Shown one piece after another: positions 18,934 through 27,301 of a stretch of DNA of 64,000 nucleotides (the stretch's first letter is position 1; every line of letters begins with the position of its first letter). Made by a program: the position numbers and the translations under genes. A model generated the notes under the pieces. That model did not search any database. It was given only the letters and a program-made list of their open reading frames with translations, and had not been told where the DNA came from. The DNA is from FEN-1219 sp963810755 (lineage in GTDB: Bacteria > Pseudomonadota > Gammaproteobacteria > Steroidobacterales > Rariloculaceae): positions 1,240,001 through 1,304,000 of the forward strand of contig CAWEOP010000003.1 in assembly GCA_963810755.1 (NCBI GenBank), in the 5' to 3' direction.

Positions 18934-19173
18934 CTACGCCACGCTCTGCATGCGGTTCGCGTAGTCGCGACCCGACGTCGGCGGCGGCAGAGGTCTGCCG
19001 TCTCTCTCATAGAGCGCGACGGCTTCCTCGACTATCCGGCAGAGCTCTTCGAAGACGACCCGCTCATCGTCGCCATGACTGCCGCCGAGGATCAAGCCGG
19101 GTGCGCTTCCGACGTAGCAGTTGTCTTCCTCAGACCACTCGACGATCTTCACGTACCTGGCACTGGCTTTCAC
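18934..19173 (-). CDS. hicB: HicB-family antitoxin
   Basis: 79 residues with the HicB partial RNase-H-like fold: YVKIVEWSEEDNCYVGSAPG and the following acidic and helical portions (EELCRIVEEAVALYERDGRP). The C-terminus, PPPTSGRDYANRM, is short and lacks an obvious helix-turn-helix or ribbon-helix-helix unit, so autoregulation may need the complex. Its ATG overlaps the end of hicA by four bases, which gives tight coupling. HicB binds HicA and blocks its RNase activity. Confidence 0.85.
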   Translation of the reverse strand: MKASARYVKIVEWSEEDNCYVGSAPGLILGGSHGDDERVVFEELCRIVEEAVALYERDGRPLPPPTSGRDYANRMQSVA

Positions 19174-19367
19174 TGGTCGAGCTCCGTGATCGCGTTTCTG
19201 ACCGCACGAATCTGGTAAGGCTTGGCGTCGTCGCTAAGTCTGCCGGAGATCGTGATGGGTTTCGACAGGCGAGGATGGACGAAATTGCGATGACTGCCTC
19301 TACCGCCGCGGTTCTTGAAGCCTATTCGCTCCAGCTCTCCGATCAACTCGCGAATCTTCGGTGGCAT
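19170..19367 (-). CDS. hicA: HicA-family mRNA interferase toxin
   Basis: 65 residues, the usual HicA size. The dsRBD-like fold is seen in KIRELIGELERIGFKNRGG, and the catalytic histidine sits in the conserved GGRGSHRNFVHP. The protein ends with AITELDQ. HicA cleaves mRNA and is neutralised by HicB encoded directly downstream. The toxin-first order is the usual HicAB order. A decayed copy of the 3' part of a related hicA lies at about 9071. Confidence 0.9.
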   Translation of the reverse strand: MPPKIRELIGELERIGFKNRGGRGSHRNFVHPRLSKPITISGRLSDDAKPYQIRAVRNAITELDQ

Positions 19368-19538
19368 CGGTCGTCGACCCCGTCCTGATGGCAGGGTGGC
19401 GAGCCGAAGGCCCGGGCCGAAGCGAAGAAAGCGAGGTTTGCAGCCGAATTCGCTATTCTCCGCACTGCGAAGAAGACCCGACTCGAGCCGAGCTCTGTCG
19501 GGTACCGACTTTTCACACTCGACCGACGGAGAAATCCA

Positions 19539-19988
19539 ATGAGAAAGCTGACCGCCTGCGCTCTGACCGCTTCGGCAACCCTATGGGCCGGCTCGGCCGC
19601 CCTTGCCGACGAGAGCCCCGCGCCCGCGCGGCTCGATCCCGACAAGATCGCGGGCCTCGGTTTGACGGCGATTCCGCCGGATGCCTACCAGGAAATCCTC
19701 GTCGGCGGCGAGCTCAACATGCGCGTCGCGACGCTGTTCGAAGGTAAGGAGCTGCGCGTCTCGATCTTCGAATCGACGCCGGCCAAGACGAGTCACCGCA
19801 CGCGCCCGACGGACGTCGACGAGTTCGTCTACGTGCTGAGCGGCAAGCTGATTCTCACCGAGCCGGACGGCAAGGTTCACGAGTACCTGCCCGGCGACTC
19901 GCTCGTGCTCCCGATCGGCTACAAGGGCACGTGGGAGATGCAGGGCAACTACCGGGAGCTCGTCGTTCTGGCGCAGAAGGGCAAGTAG
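19539..19988 (+). CDS. Exported cupin-domain protein
   Basis: 149 residues with a signal peptide (KLTACALTASATLWAGSAALA) and one cupin resembling the ureidoglycine/EutQ-like (DUF861) group: TSHRTRPTDVDEFVYVLSGKL then YLPGDSLVLPIGYKGTWEM. One histidine and one glutamate of the metal site are visible; the histidine of motif 2 is replaced by Tyr-Lys, as often in DUF861 proteins. Ligand and reaction are unknown. It is a single forward gene between HicAB and soxR. Confidence 0.82.
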   Translation: MRKLTACALTASATLWAGSAALADESPAPARLDPDKIAGLGLTAIPPDAYQEILVGGELNMRVATLFEGKELRVSIFESTPAKTSHRTRPTDVDEFVYVLSGKLILTEPDGKVHEYLPGDSLVLPIGYKGTWEMQGNYRELVVLAQKGK

Positions 19989-20092
19989 TGCGGGATTGCG
20001 CCCCCGGCCCGATCGGCGCGCAGCTCCGCGGGCGATCCTCCACCGACTGAGAGGGCGCGCGGTGCGGGAGCACCGACGCGAGCTCGCTCGAT

Positions 20093-20587
20093 CTAGTTCT
20101 TCGAATCCGACATCAGCTCGGGGTCGAGTAGCTGCGGGCCCGGTCCGAGCTCCGAGCATTTGTCCCCCGGGTTGTACAGCGGACAGGAGTCGAGCGACAG
20201 GCAACCGCAGCCAATGCAGCTCGTGAGCTCGTCGCGCAGCTTGGTCAACCGCGTGATTCGGTCGTCGAGATCGGCTCGCCAGCGCTCGGACAGAACACCC
20301 CAATCCTCGGCCGTAGGTGTGCGCTTCTCCGGCAGGGACGTCAGCGCATCGCGTATGGCGCTCAGGGGGATCCCCACGCGCTGAGACGCCTTGATCACGG
20401 CGATCCGGCGCAACACTTCTCGCGGATAGCGCCGCTGGTTGCCGCTCGTGCGCCAGCCCCTGATCAGGCCTTTGCTCTCGTAGAAGTGAATGGCGGAAAC
20501 GGCGACGCCGCTGCGCACGGCGAGCTCGCCGACCGTCAGTTCCCTCGCGAGGGTCGTACTGGGTGGAGTCTTTTTCCCGGCAGGCAT
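20093..20587 (-). CDS. soxR: Redox-sensing MerR-family regulator SoxR
   Basis: 164 residues starting at MPAGKKTPP. The MerR DNA-binding domain shows LTVGELAVRSGVAVSAIHFY, then ESKGLIRGWRTSGNQRRY, followed by a coiled-coil helix. The [2Fe-2S] cluster motif CIGCGCLSLDSC has the exact C-x2-C-x-C-x5-C spacing of SoxR. SoxR senses redox-cycling compounds through oxidation of the cluster. No soxS or obvious target is divergent. An inverted repeat closely matching the SoxR box lies across its own promoter/start region (20594-20611), suggesting autoregulation. Confidence 0.97.
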   Translation of the reverse strand: MPAGKKTPPSTTLARELTVGELAVRSGVAVSAIHFYESKGLIRGWRTSGNQRRYPREVLRRIAVIKASQRVGIPLSAIRDALTSLPEKRTPTAEDWGVLSERWRADLDDRITRLTKLRDELTSCIGCGCLSLDSCPLYNPGDKCSELGPGPQLLDPELMSDSKN

Positions 20588-20593
20588 GATCGA

Positions 20594-20611
20594 CCTCAAC
20601 TTAGGTTGAGA
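20594..20611 (-). promoter_or_regulatory. SoxR-box-like operator of soxR
   Basis: The plus strand reads CCTCAACTTAGGTTGAGA. The arms CTCAAC and GTTGAG are exact inverted repeats around TTAG; the E. coli SoxR box is CCTCAAGTTAACTTGAGG. It lies 7 bases upstream of the soxR ATG and just downstream of a TATACT sequence on the minus strand (complement of 20616-20621), a good -10. On this geometry SoxR would cover the start site and RBS and repress itself. That is inference from position. Confidence 0.75.
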
Positions 20612-20615
20612 TCTC

Positions 20616-20621
20616 AGTATA
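20616..20621 (-). promoter_or_regulatory. Probable -10 element of soxR
   Basis: The minus strand reads TATACT, matching five of six bases of the sigma-70 -10 consensus and placing the transcript start near 20609. A weak -35 (TTCGTG, complement of 20641-20646) lies 19 bases upstream. The 19-base spacing is typical of MerR-family controlled promoters, although here the operator lies downstream of the -10, not between the elements. Confidence 0.45.
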
Positions 20622-20704
20622 CCCGCCGGGCGACGCGCCGCACGAAGCCGCGCGAGCTACTCCGCTGCGTTTTCAGTTTGCCGGTTCGCGCCGCGGGCGC
20701 CGGT

Positions 20705-21574
20705 TCACTCCGACAGCGCTTGGACCTGATACATCGCGATCAACATCGAAGACGGCTTGATTCCGTTGGTCCCGATATATTTCTGGTAGATCTGCGCGAA
20801 CTGGCCGCTGCGGAATATCTGTGCGATGACCCGATTGGCGACCAGGCGGAAGTCCGCATCGTCGCGCCGAACCATGAAGGAGTAGGGTTCGTACGAGAAC
20901 AGCTCGTCCGCGAACGAGAAGCTCGCGTCCTTGTTCGTGGCGAGCACTTTCATGGCGTCCCCGATGAGGACCACCTGATCGGAGGCGTACGCGGCGACGT
21001 CTCCGCTCGTCAGCTTGGCCATGCCCTCGTCGGCGTCGGCGACCTTGACCACCCGGGCGTCGATGAGGTTCTTCGAGAGGTGCGCCTCGAGCGCGGTCTC
21101 CGTCGTCGTGCCGCGAATGACGGCGACGCGCTTCCCTTTGAGGCCGTCCATCGTGCTTATGCGGTCCTTGGCTCTGGACAAGACCGTGCCGCCGGTGACG
21201 AAGGTCATGAGCGTGAAGTCCACGCGCTCCTGCCGACCGAGGGTGACCGTCGTCGACGCGCATTCGATGTCGATGTCGCCTTTGACGACGGCGTCGAAAC
21301 GGTTGTCCAGGTTCGTCGGCACGTACGTGACTTTCATGTCGGGAAGCTTCAGGTGCTCCCGGACTCCGACCGCGATGCGCTCGCAGAAGTCGACGGAGTA
21401 GCCCACGGGCTTACCGTTCTCCACGAACGACAACGGGCGTGCGTCCGGGTCGTAACCGATTCGAAACTCACCGCGCTTGGCGATGCGCTCGAGCGTCCCT
21501 TGCGCCATCAACGCGCCTGGACTGAGTACGATCGCCAAAAGAGTCATGGCCCCGATTCGCATCGATCTCTTCAC
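20705..21574 (-). CDS. Periplasmic amino acid-type ABC solute-binding protein
   Basis: 289 residues, starting at a GTG (21574) with AAGGGGAAG upstream. A signal peptide ends at GALMAQG, then the type II binding-protein fold: RGEFRIGYDPDARPLSF, VGYSVDFCERIAVGV, FDAVVKGDIDIECASTTVTL and KRVAVIRGTTTETALE. The layout is that of GltI/DEBP, the glutamate-aspartate binding proteins. No permease or ATPase gene is adjacent, so it is an orphan binding protein that may pair with a transporter elsewhere. Confidence 0.88.
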   Translation of the reverse strand: MKRSMRIGAMTLLAIVLSPGALMAQGTLERIAKRGEFRIGYDPDARPLSFVENGKPVGYSVDFCERIAVGVREHLKLPDMKVTYVPTNLDNRFDAVVKGDIDIECASTTVTLGRQERVDFTLMTFVTGGTVLSRAKDRISTMDGLKGKRVAVIRGTTTETALEAHLSKNLIDARVVKVADADEGMAKLTSGDVAAYASDQVVLIGDAMKVLATNKDASFSFADELFSYEPYSFMVRRDDADFRLVANRVIAQIFRSGQFAQIYQKYIGTNGIKPSSMLIAMYQVQALSE

Positions 21575-21768
21575 GTTACTTCCCCTTGTCGTTATCGGTC
21601 CTGCCGGCGCCGGCACTGCGCACGGCACAAACGGCGGCGTCGACGAGCGCCATCCTACCGCACGGTTTTACAGGCGGTTGGAACCGGAGGGGAACTGGAC
21701 CTTGGTCGTACGAAGCCCGGCGGGCCAGCCGCGCGCGCGGTGATGCCTGCGCGCGCGGCTGAAGCGGA

Positions 21769-22362
21769 CTAAAACGAGAAGCGCGCGTTGATGCCGATCC
21801 CGTCGCGATCGCCGCCGAACGTCAAGCCGATGCCGGCCGAAAACGCGTCGGTGAAGTAGTAGCGAGCGCTCCCTTGTAGCGACGTGTCGCTATTGCCCAC
21901 GTCGACGTACTGAATGCCGCCCTCGAGCTCGAGTTGCTGGTTGATACGGCTCCGGATGCGAAATTGCAGCCCCAGACCGTCGTCGTCCGCGTCGACCGGA
22001 CCCGGCAGGTCCGCCGAACTGTTGATGTACAGCACGCGCCCGTACAGATCGGTGTTGTCCTTGAGGGGGTATCGGTAGCCCGCGCCGATCGTCCACGTAT
22101 CGAGGTCGATACCGAAGTCGAGGTCGTCCGTGGCATACGACGCGAATACATGCCAGTCGTCGTTGAGCGCGAACGAGCCTGAAACCGATAAACCGTCGCC
22201 GTCGACATCGGTGCCGTTGATGTCGAAGTCGGATTCGTCGTAGCCGATCTCGGCGTAGCTATAGCTGAGCTGCGACTGCGGTCGAGGCTGCTCCTGCGCG
22301 AAAGTCACTGCCGGCACCAGTACGGCCGTGACGAGCAACGCTCGGGATACTCCATTCGTCAT
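21769..22362 (-). CDS. Outer-membrane beta-barrel protein
   Basis: 197 residues with a signal peptide ending VPAVTFAQ. The rest is a regular series of amphipathic strands (LSYSYAEIGYDESDFDI, HVFASYATDDLDFGI, TWTIGAGYRYPLKDNTDLYG, LELEGGIQYVDVG) ending with the outer-membrane signature phenylalanine (GINARFSF). About eight strands are predicted. Asp-rich loops such as GTDVDGDG and VDADDDG look calcium-binding-like. Function not known. Confidence 0.8.
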   Translation of the reverse strand: MTNGVSRALLVTAVLVPAVTFAQEQPRPQSQLSYSYAEIGYDESDFDINGTDVDGDGLSVSGSFALNDDWHVFASYATDDLDFGIDLDTWTIGAGYRYPLKDNTDLYGRVLYINSSADLPGPVDADDDGLGLQFRIRSRINQQLELEGGIQYVDVGNSDTSLQGSARYYFTDAFSAGIGLTFGGDRDGIGINARFSF

Positions 22363-22582
22363 TTTCTCTCCTTAAAGATAGCCAGAATCGGGCGGGTGCC
22401 CGCTGCGAGATGATAAGGCAAGCCCGCCGCCCGGGCGTTCCCCGGTCGCAAAAGCTTTACTTCGGGTCGTTGCGAGCAAGCCTATTGACTCGCGGCTCAC
22501 GACACACCCGCCAGTTGCCGGCAACCAATGTAGAATCCTCGTCCTGATCTCGTGCACGAACTCGAATAAAGGGGGAATCGCC

Positions 22583-24046
22583 GTGGTGAAGAATCTAGCT
22601 GTAGCCGTAGTCTGCCTGTCGTACCTATGCGGGAACGCGATGGCGCAGGATGCCAAAACGACGATCGCGAACGCGCAGAAGGCGTTGGGCGACGTCAAGT
22701 CCATCACGTACTCCGGATCGGCGAAGGACGTCGCGTTCCAGCAGTGCGGGGCGAACGCAACTCAAATGGTTTGCCAGGGCCCGCATGACCCGATGCGGCC
22801 GATCACGAGCTATGTGCGTGTGATCGACCTCGCGGCGCCCACGACGCGCCAGACGGGCGGCACGAACAACATCGGCGCCGGCGGCTCGACGACAGTAGCG
22901 CCCGGAACGTTCTTCCAGCAGGTCACGCCGCAACAGGCGGATCTGTCGCAGCCGTGGGCCCAGTCGCTCGACCTGTACCTCACGCCTTGGGGCTTCTTGA
23001 AGGGCGCCGCCCAGAACAACGCGACCGCGAAACGCGGCAGCGCGGGTGGCACCGTGTTGAGCTGGAGCCCGGCGGTCAAAGCTCCCTCCGGCAAGAGCTA
23101 CGTGATCAACGGCTATCTGAACAACAAGAATCTCATCGAGCGCGTCGAGACGTGGGTCGGCGAGAACATCATGGGCGACATGCACGTCGTTGCCACCTAT
23201 TCGGGCTGGAAGGATTTCGGCGGCGTCACGGCTCCTGCGAAGATCGTGCAGACGCGCGGCGAATGGCCGTTCTTCGAAATCGACGTGACGGCGGCCAAGG
23301 CGAATCCATCCGACCTCGCGACGCTCGCGCCGGCACCCGCGCCGCGTCCGGGCGCCCCGGGCGGTCCGCCCGGCGGCGCTCCGCCCGCGCTCAACGTCAC
23401 GACCGAGAAGCTCGGCGACGGCTTCTACCGGCTCACGACGGGGGCGGGCAGCTACGACTCGCTCATCGTCGAGTTCCAGGACTACGTGATGATGCTCGAA
23501 GCCGGGCAGAGCCAAGCCCGGGCGCTCGCCTACGTCGCGGAGATCAAGAAGCTCTTCCCGACGAAGCCGATCAAGTACGTCATGGTCACGCATCCGCACT
23601 CCGATCACACGGGTGGGCTCCCCGTGCTCGTGGCCGAAGGCGCGACGATCATCACGCAGAAGAACAACAAGGAGTTCCTCGATCGGGCCTTGAACACGCC
23701 GCGCACGCTGCTCGAGGACACGCTCTCCAAGAATCCGAAGAAGGCGAAGATCGAGACGGTCTCCGAGAAGAAGGTGTATACGGACGGCACGCGAACCGTC
23801 GAGATGTACCACATCTATCCCGCGCCGCACTCGAACGGACTGATGGTCGCGTACATCCCGAAGGAGAAGGTGCTGTTCCAGGGCGACTTCTCCGTGAACC
23901 CGGGTGAGCCCGCGAACGACCACGTCAAGGCGCTCGTGCCGGCGCTCGAGAAACTCGGCCTCACCGACTTCCTTCGCTACATCAACGTCCATGCGTCCGC
24001 GGCTCCGCAGACGAAGGCTGATGTCTGGAAGGCCGTCGGTAAGTAA
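22583..24046 (+). CDS. Exported metallo-beta-lactamase-fold hydrolase
   Basis: 487 residues from tandem GTG codons, with AAAGGGGGAA upstream. A signal peptide ends near NAMAQD. A roughly 240-residue N-terminal region (like DUF of lipoprotein-sorting type) precedes a proline/glycine linker at about 255-270 (RPGAPGGPPGGAPP) and the MBL domain. Zinc ligands are clear in VTHPHSDHTGG (HxHxDH), with later His in IYPAPHSNG and Asp in VLFQGDFSVN. The substrate is unknown; lactonases and quinohaemoprotein-linked MBL proteins are built like this. It converges on the phospholipase gene. Confidence 0.88.
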   Translation: MVKNLAVAVVCLSYLCGNAMAQDAKTTIANAQKALGDVKSITYSGSAKDVAFQQCGANATQMVCQGPHDPMRPITSYVRVIDLAAPTTRQTGGTNNIGAGGSTTVAPGTFFQQVTPQQADLSQPWAQSLDLYLTPWGFLKGAAQNNATAKRGSAGGTVLSWSPAVKAPSGKSYVINGYLNNKNLIERVETWVGENIMGDMHVVATYSGWKDFGGVTAPAKIVQTRGEWPFFEIDVTAAKANPSDLATLAPAPAPRPGAPGGPPGGAPPALNVTTEKLGDGFYRLTTGAGSYDSLIVEFQDYVMMLEAGQSQARALAYVAEIKKLFPTKPIKYVMVTHPHSDHTGGLPVLVAEGATIITQKNNKEFLDRALNTPRTLLEDTLSKNPKKAKIETVSEKKVYTDGTRTVEMYHIYPAPHSNGLMVAYIPKEKVLFQGDFSVNPGEPANDHVKALVPALEKLGLTDFLRYINVHASAAPQTKADVWKAVGK

Positions 24047-24106
24047 GTAGGGCGGAGCTCGCCCGCTCGAGCGGCGGTCGTCGAGGCCGCCACGTTTTCC
24101 GCTTGC

Positions 24107-24134
24107 GACGGGGACTGCGTCCGCGGTCCCCGTC
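24107..24134. terminator. Hairpin between converging genes
   Basis: GACGGGGAC pairs exactly with GTCCCCGTC, extended inward by one G-T wobble and GCG/CGC, with a very tight loop. It lies between the converging 3' ends at 24046 and 24227. No T-run follows on either strand, so it may act as a weak bidirectional terminator or simply protect 3' ends. The terminator at 40561 uses the same GGGGAC/GTCCCC core. Confidence 0.5.
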
Positions 24135-24226
24135 GTCACCGCCGAAGATTAGATAGCGGCGACTCACCGTGCGATGGATGCGGGCTTGGTGCCCGGGCTG
24201 CTGGCTCGACCTGTTAGTCCCGCGAC

Positions 24227-25741
24227 CTACATCTGGCTCTCGGGGAAGATCTTCTGGAACCACGCGCTGAATCTGCGGCCACGGCTCGCGAGGGGCTCGC
24301 TCGTCTCGACGACTTCTTTGCCGTCGATCGTGGCGCGCCACAGGACTTTCCCGCGATCGTCGAGCTCGAGCTTGTAGGCGATTTCCGCTAGGCGTTGCTT
24401 GAAGCGCTCCGTCAGCGGTCCCGAAAGCGCGGTGGAGTCCACCAGCACGCCCATTTCCGTGTTGATGTCGATGGAGCGGGGATCGAGATTCAGCGAACCC
24501 ACGAAGGTGTAGCGCCCGTCGATCACCGCGGCCTTGGTGTGCAGTGTCACCGAGTCCGGCCCTTCTTCATCCGCTGCATGGGCCACCGCGCTCGCTCGCA
24601 CCTCGTACAGATCGACACCGGCTTGCAGAAGCTTCTTGCGATAACTGGCGTAGGCCGAATGCACGGCGGTGTGATTGTTCGATGCGAGCGAGTTGGTCAC
24701 GATGTAAACCTTGACGCCGGAATCCACCACGCGTTTCCAAGCCGCCACGCCGTCGTCACCAGGAACGAAGTAGGGCGTCGAAATGATGACCTCTTTGGTC
24801 GCGGCGGTAACGACTTCGGCCATGCGTGTGACGAGGATCTGCTGATCTCGCGATACCTTGTTCAGCAGCTTATCGGGATCGTCCGTGATGACTTCGGCGT
24901 CGGCCGGATAGAGCGTCGCACTTCGGTTCAACAGGTTCTGTATGAGCGATGCATCGATCGCTTGGCGGTAGATGGAGTCACCCGTTGTCTTCATCGCGGT
25001 ACTCAGCTTGTCGCGCAGAGTAGTGAGCCCCTCGTCGTCGATCTCGAAGGCGGAAAGGGGCACCGCCAGTTGGTGATTCCAGAAGCGATCGAACGTCGCG
25101 GATACCTGCGGTGCAACCGGACCGAAGGCGAGCATGTCGAAGTCGAGAAATTCGGCGTCCGTGGTGAGCTGAAAATACTCGTCGGCGATGTTACGCCCGC
25201 CGACGATCGTCGTCTGATTGTCGACGGTAAACGATTTGTTGTGCATGCGCCGGTTCGCCGTCTTGAAGTTCAACGCGAAGTTCAGCCAGGAGATGCCGCC
25301 GCGCGCAATGGGATTGAAGAGGCGAATTTCGATGTTCGGGTGATCGTCGAGCGCCAGTAACACCTGATCGTCGACCGTCGTGAACACGTCGTCGAGCAAG
25401 AAGCGGACCCGAACGCCGCGATCCGCGGCTTCGACGAGCTTCGCGGCGAAGATCAACCCGGCGCTGTCGTTCTTGATCAGGAAATACTGTACGTCGATGC
25501 TGCGCTCGGCCCTGTCGATCAGCGCAAGACGCGCACCGAGTGCGTCCAGACCGGCGGGCAACGGATAGAACCCCGACTGCCCGTTTTGCGCGGCGGTCCA
25601 GCTGGAGACCGATTTCCCGAGCGACGTATCCTCCGTGTTCGTCAGCGCCGTGGTAGCGGTTTTTTCGTAGCCGGTGGGCAGCGACGCGCAGGCGCTCGTC
25701 AGCGCCATCGCGAAGACGACCCAAAGCATTCGCGACTTCAT
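24227..25741 (-). CDS. Phospholipase D-family lipoprotein, cardiolipin synthase-like
   Basis: 504 residues. The N-terminus MKSRMLWVVFAMALTSACAS carries a lipobox (TSAC), so the protein should be membrane-anchored. Two HKD motifs are present: HNKSFTVDNQTTIVGGRN near residue 170 and HTKAAVIDGRYTFVGSLNLD near residue 415. Two motifs give a complete active site. The family transfers or hydrolyses phosphatidyl groups; the resemblance is to the ClsC/YmdC type. It is divergent from the DUF481 barrel gene. Confidence 0.93.
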   Translation of the reverse strand: MKSRMLWVVFAMALTSACASLPTGYEKTATTALTNTEDTSLGKSVSSWTAAQNGQSGFYPLPAGLDALGARLALIDRAERSIDVQYFLIKNDSAGLIFAAKLVEAADRGVRVRFLLDDVFTTVDDQVLLALDDHPNIEIRLFNPIARGGISWLNFALNFKTANRRMHNKSFTVDNQTTIVGGRNIADEYFQLTTDAEFLDFDMLAFGPVAPQVSATFDRFWNHQLAVPLSAFEIDDEGLTTLRDKLSTAMKTTGDSIYRQAIDASLIQNLLNRSATLYPADAEVITDDPDKLLNKVSRDQQILVTRMAEVVTAATKEVIISTPYFVPGDDGVAAWKRVVDSGVKVYIVTNSLASNNHTAVHSAYASYRKKLLQAGVDLYEVRASAVAHAADEEGPDSVTLHTKAAVIDGRYTFVGSLNLDPRSIDINTEMGVLVDSTALSGPLTERFKQRLAEIAYKLELDDRGKVLWRATIDGKEVVETSEPLASRGRRFSAWFQKIFPESQM

Positions 25742-25944
25742 TGTTCTCCTGGTCCTCGGATCTACGACAACGACGTGCGAAGCCCAGCGGCAATTTCTGG
25801 CGGCGCGAAGAGCACGGAGTATGGCATTCGAGGTTGCGGGACGAAAGCGCGGCCCGTGCGGTGTTCCGATGTCGGCGCCGCGTTTTTCGTTCGCTTTGCA
25901 GCTGGAGACGAGGAAGAATAGCGCCCAGCAAGCGAGGACCTCCT

Positions 25945-27012
25945 ATGAAACGCACCCCGATCGAAACGGCCCGCAACGAGCGATGCCCCCATCGCCATCT
26001 TGCCGGCGTTTTTCTTGCGGTAGCGCTCGCGGCCAACACCGCGCACGCTCAGACGGACGTCGCGTGGTTCAAGAACGGCGATCGGCTCACGGGCGAGATC
26101 AAATCGCTCGATAGAGGTCGCGTCTCGTTCGATTCGCCCACGACCGGCGTGATCAACCTCGAATGGGACGACATCGATCGGCTGATCTCCACGACCACGT
26201 TCGAGGTGAACCTCCAAAACGGCGAGCGAATTTACGGCACGCTCGCTGAAACGACGACGGGCGACGACAAGGTCCGCGTGCAAACCTCAACAGATACGAG
26301 GGACCTACCCACGCAGACCGTCGTGCGCATGACTCCGATCAAATCCAAGGTCGCCGACCGCATCGAGATGCGCGTCGATCTCGGCTACAGCCTGGCGCAG
26401 GCCAATGATCTCGCTCAATCGAGCTTCGGCTACGAGTTCCGCTACCGCGGCGAGAATCGCCAGATAGCTTTCGACGTCGACAGCTCGACGTCGAGCAGCG
26501 AGAACGATCCGAGCAGCACGCGTCTACTCACGAGCTTCAACTACCAGCGCTATCTCGACAAGTTGGAATGGAACCCGATCGGCATAGGTCAGCTAGAGCG
26601 AAACGATGAGCTCGGCATCGACCAGCGCAGGACGTTCGGCGGCGGCATGGCGCGTAACCTGCGCGACACGAACTCAAACCGCATCGCCTTCACCGGCGGA
26701 TTGGTTCGCAGCTTGGAGGACGACGCGGGGTCGAGCGATACCACCAAGGATACCGAGGCGTTGATCGGGATGGACCTCGAATGGTTTCGGTACGACGAGC
26801 CCGAGCTCGACGTATCGACGACGCTCACGCTCTTCCGCAGGCTCTCGGGGTCCAAGGAGCCGCGCGGCAACGTCGACGTGAACTTCCGCTGGGAGATCTT
26901 CAAAGACCTCTTCTGGGGCTTCAGCATCTATTACACGTACGACGGCCAAGCTGAGAACGAAGAGGAGTCCGTCGATTACGGTTCGTTCACCTCGCTGGGG
27001 TGGAAGTTCTGA
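25945..27012 (+). CDS. DUF481 outer-membrane barrel protein
   Basis: 355 residues from the ATG at 25945 (AGGA upstream). The signal peptide is VFLAVALAANTAHAQ. An N-terminal region with VAWFKNGDRLTGEIKSLDRG and a repeat (NLQNGERIYGTLAETTTG) is followed by a DUF481 beta-barrel of alternating strands ending ...FTSLGWKF, with a terminal Phe. DUF481 proteins (YdiY-like) are outer-membrane proteins of unknown role, some acid- or salt-induced. An upstream in-frame ATG at 25741 is unsuitable because it overlaps the divergent gene's start. Confidence 0.85.
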   Translation: MKRTPIETARNERCPHRHLAGVFLAVALAANTAHAQTDVAWFKNGDRLTGEIKSLDRGRVSFDSPTTGVINLEWDDIDRLISTTTFEVNLQNGERIYGTLAETTTGDDKVRVQTSTDTRDLPTQTVVRMTPIKSKVADRIEMRVDLGYSLAQANDLAQSSFGYEFRYRGENRQIAFDVDSSTSSSENDPSSTRLLTSFNYQRYLDKLEWNPIGIGQLERNDELGIDQRRTFGGGMARNLRDTNSNRIAFTGGLVRSLEDDAGSSDTTKDTEALIGMDLEWFRYDEPELDVSTTLTLFRRLSGSKEPRGNVDVNFRWEIFKDLFWGFSIYYTYDGQAENEEESVDYGSFTSLGWKF

Positions 27013-27301
27013 CACAATCGTGCCTCGCTCGACACCAAGGTGCCGCTCGGGTTCGCGATTCGCTGTGGGCCCGTGCCAAGCCGAGGATTGGACCATGGGC
27101 CAATTGGCGTCCCCACGCAGTGGAGGTGACAGTGGCCGCAACTGAGAACTACCGGCAACCGCCAGCGCTTGCGAGCAGGCTAGTAAGGTTCGCGGCGGAT
27201 GCCTTTACTTGTAGATCGAGCACCTCCGCAAAATACGTCAACCGAGTGCGCACGCTGCAATGCGTCGCCATTTCACGCAGTAAAGACACTTGGAGAATCG
27301 C

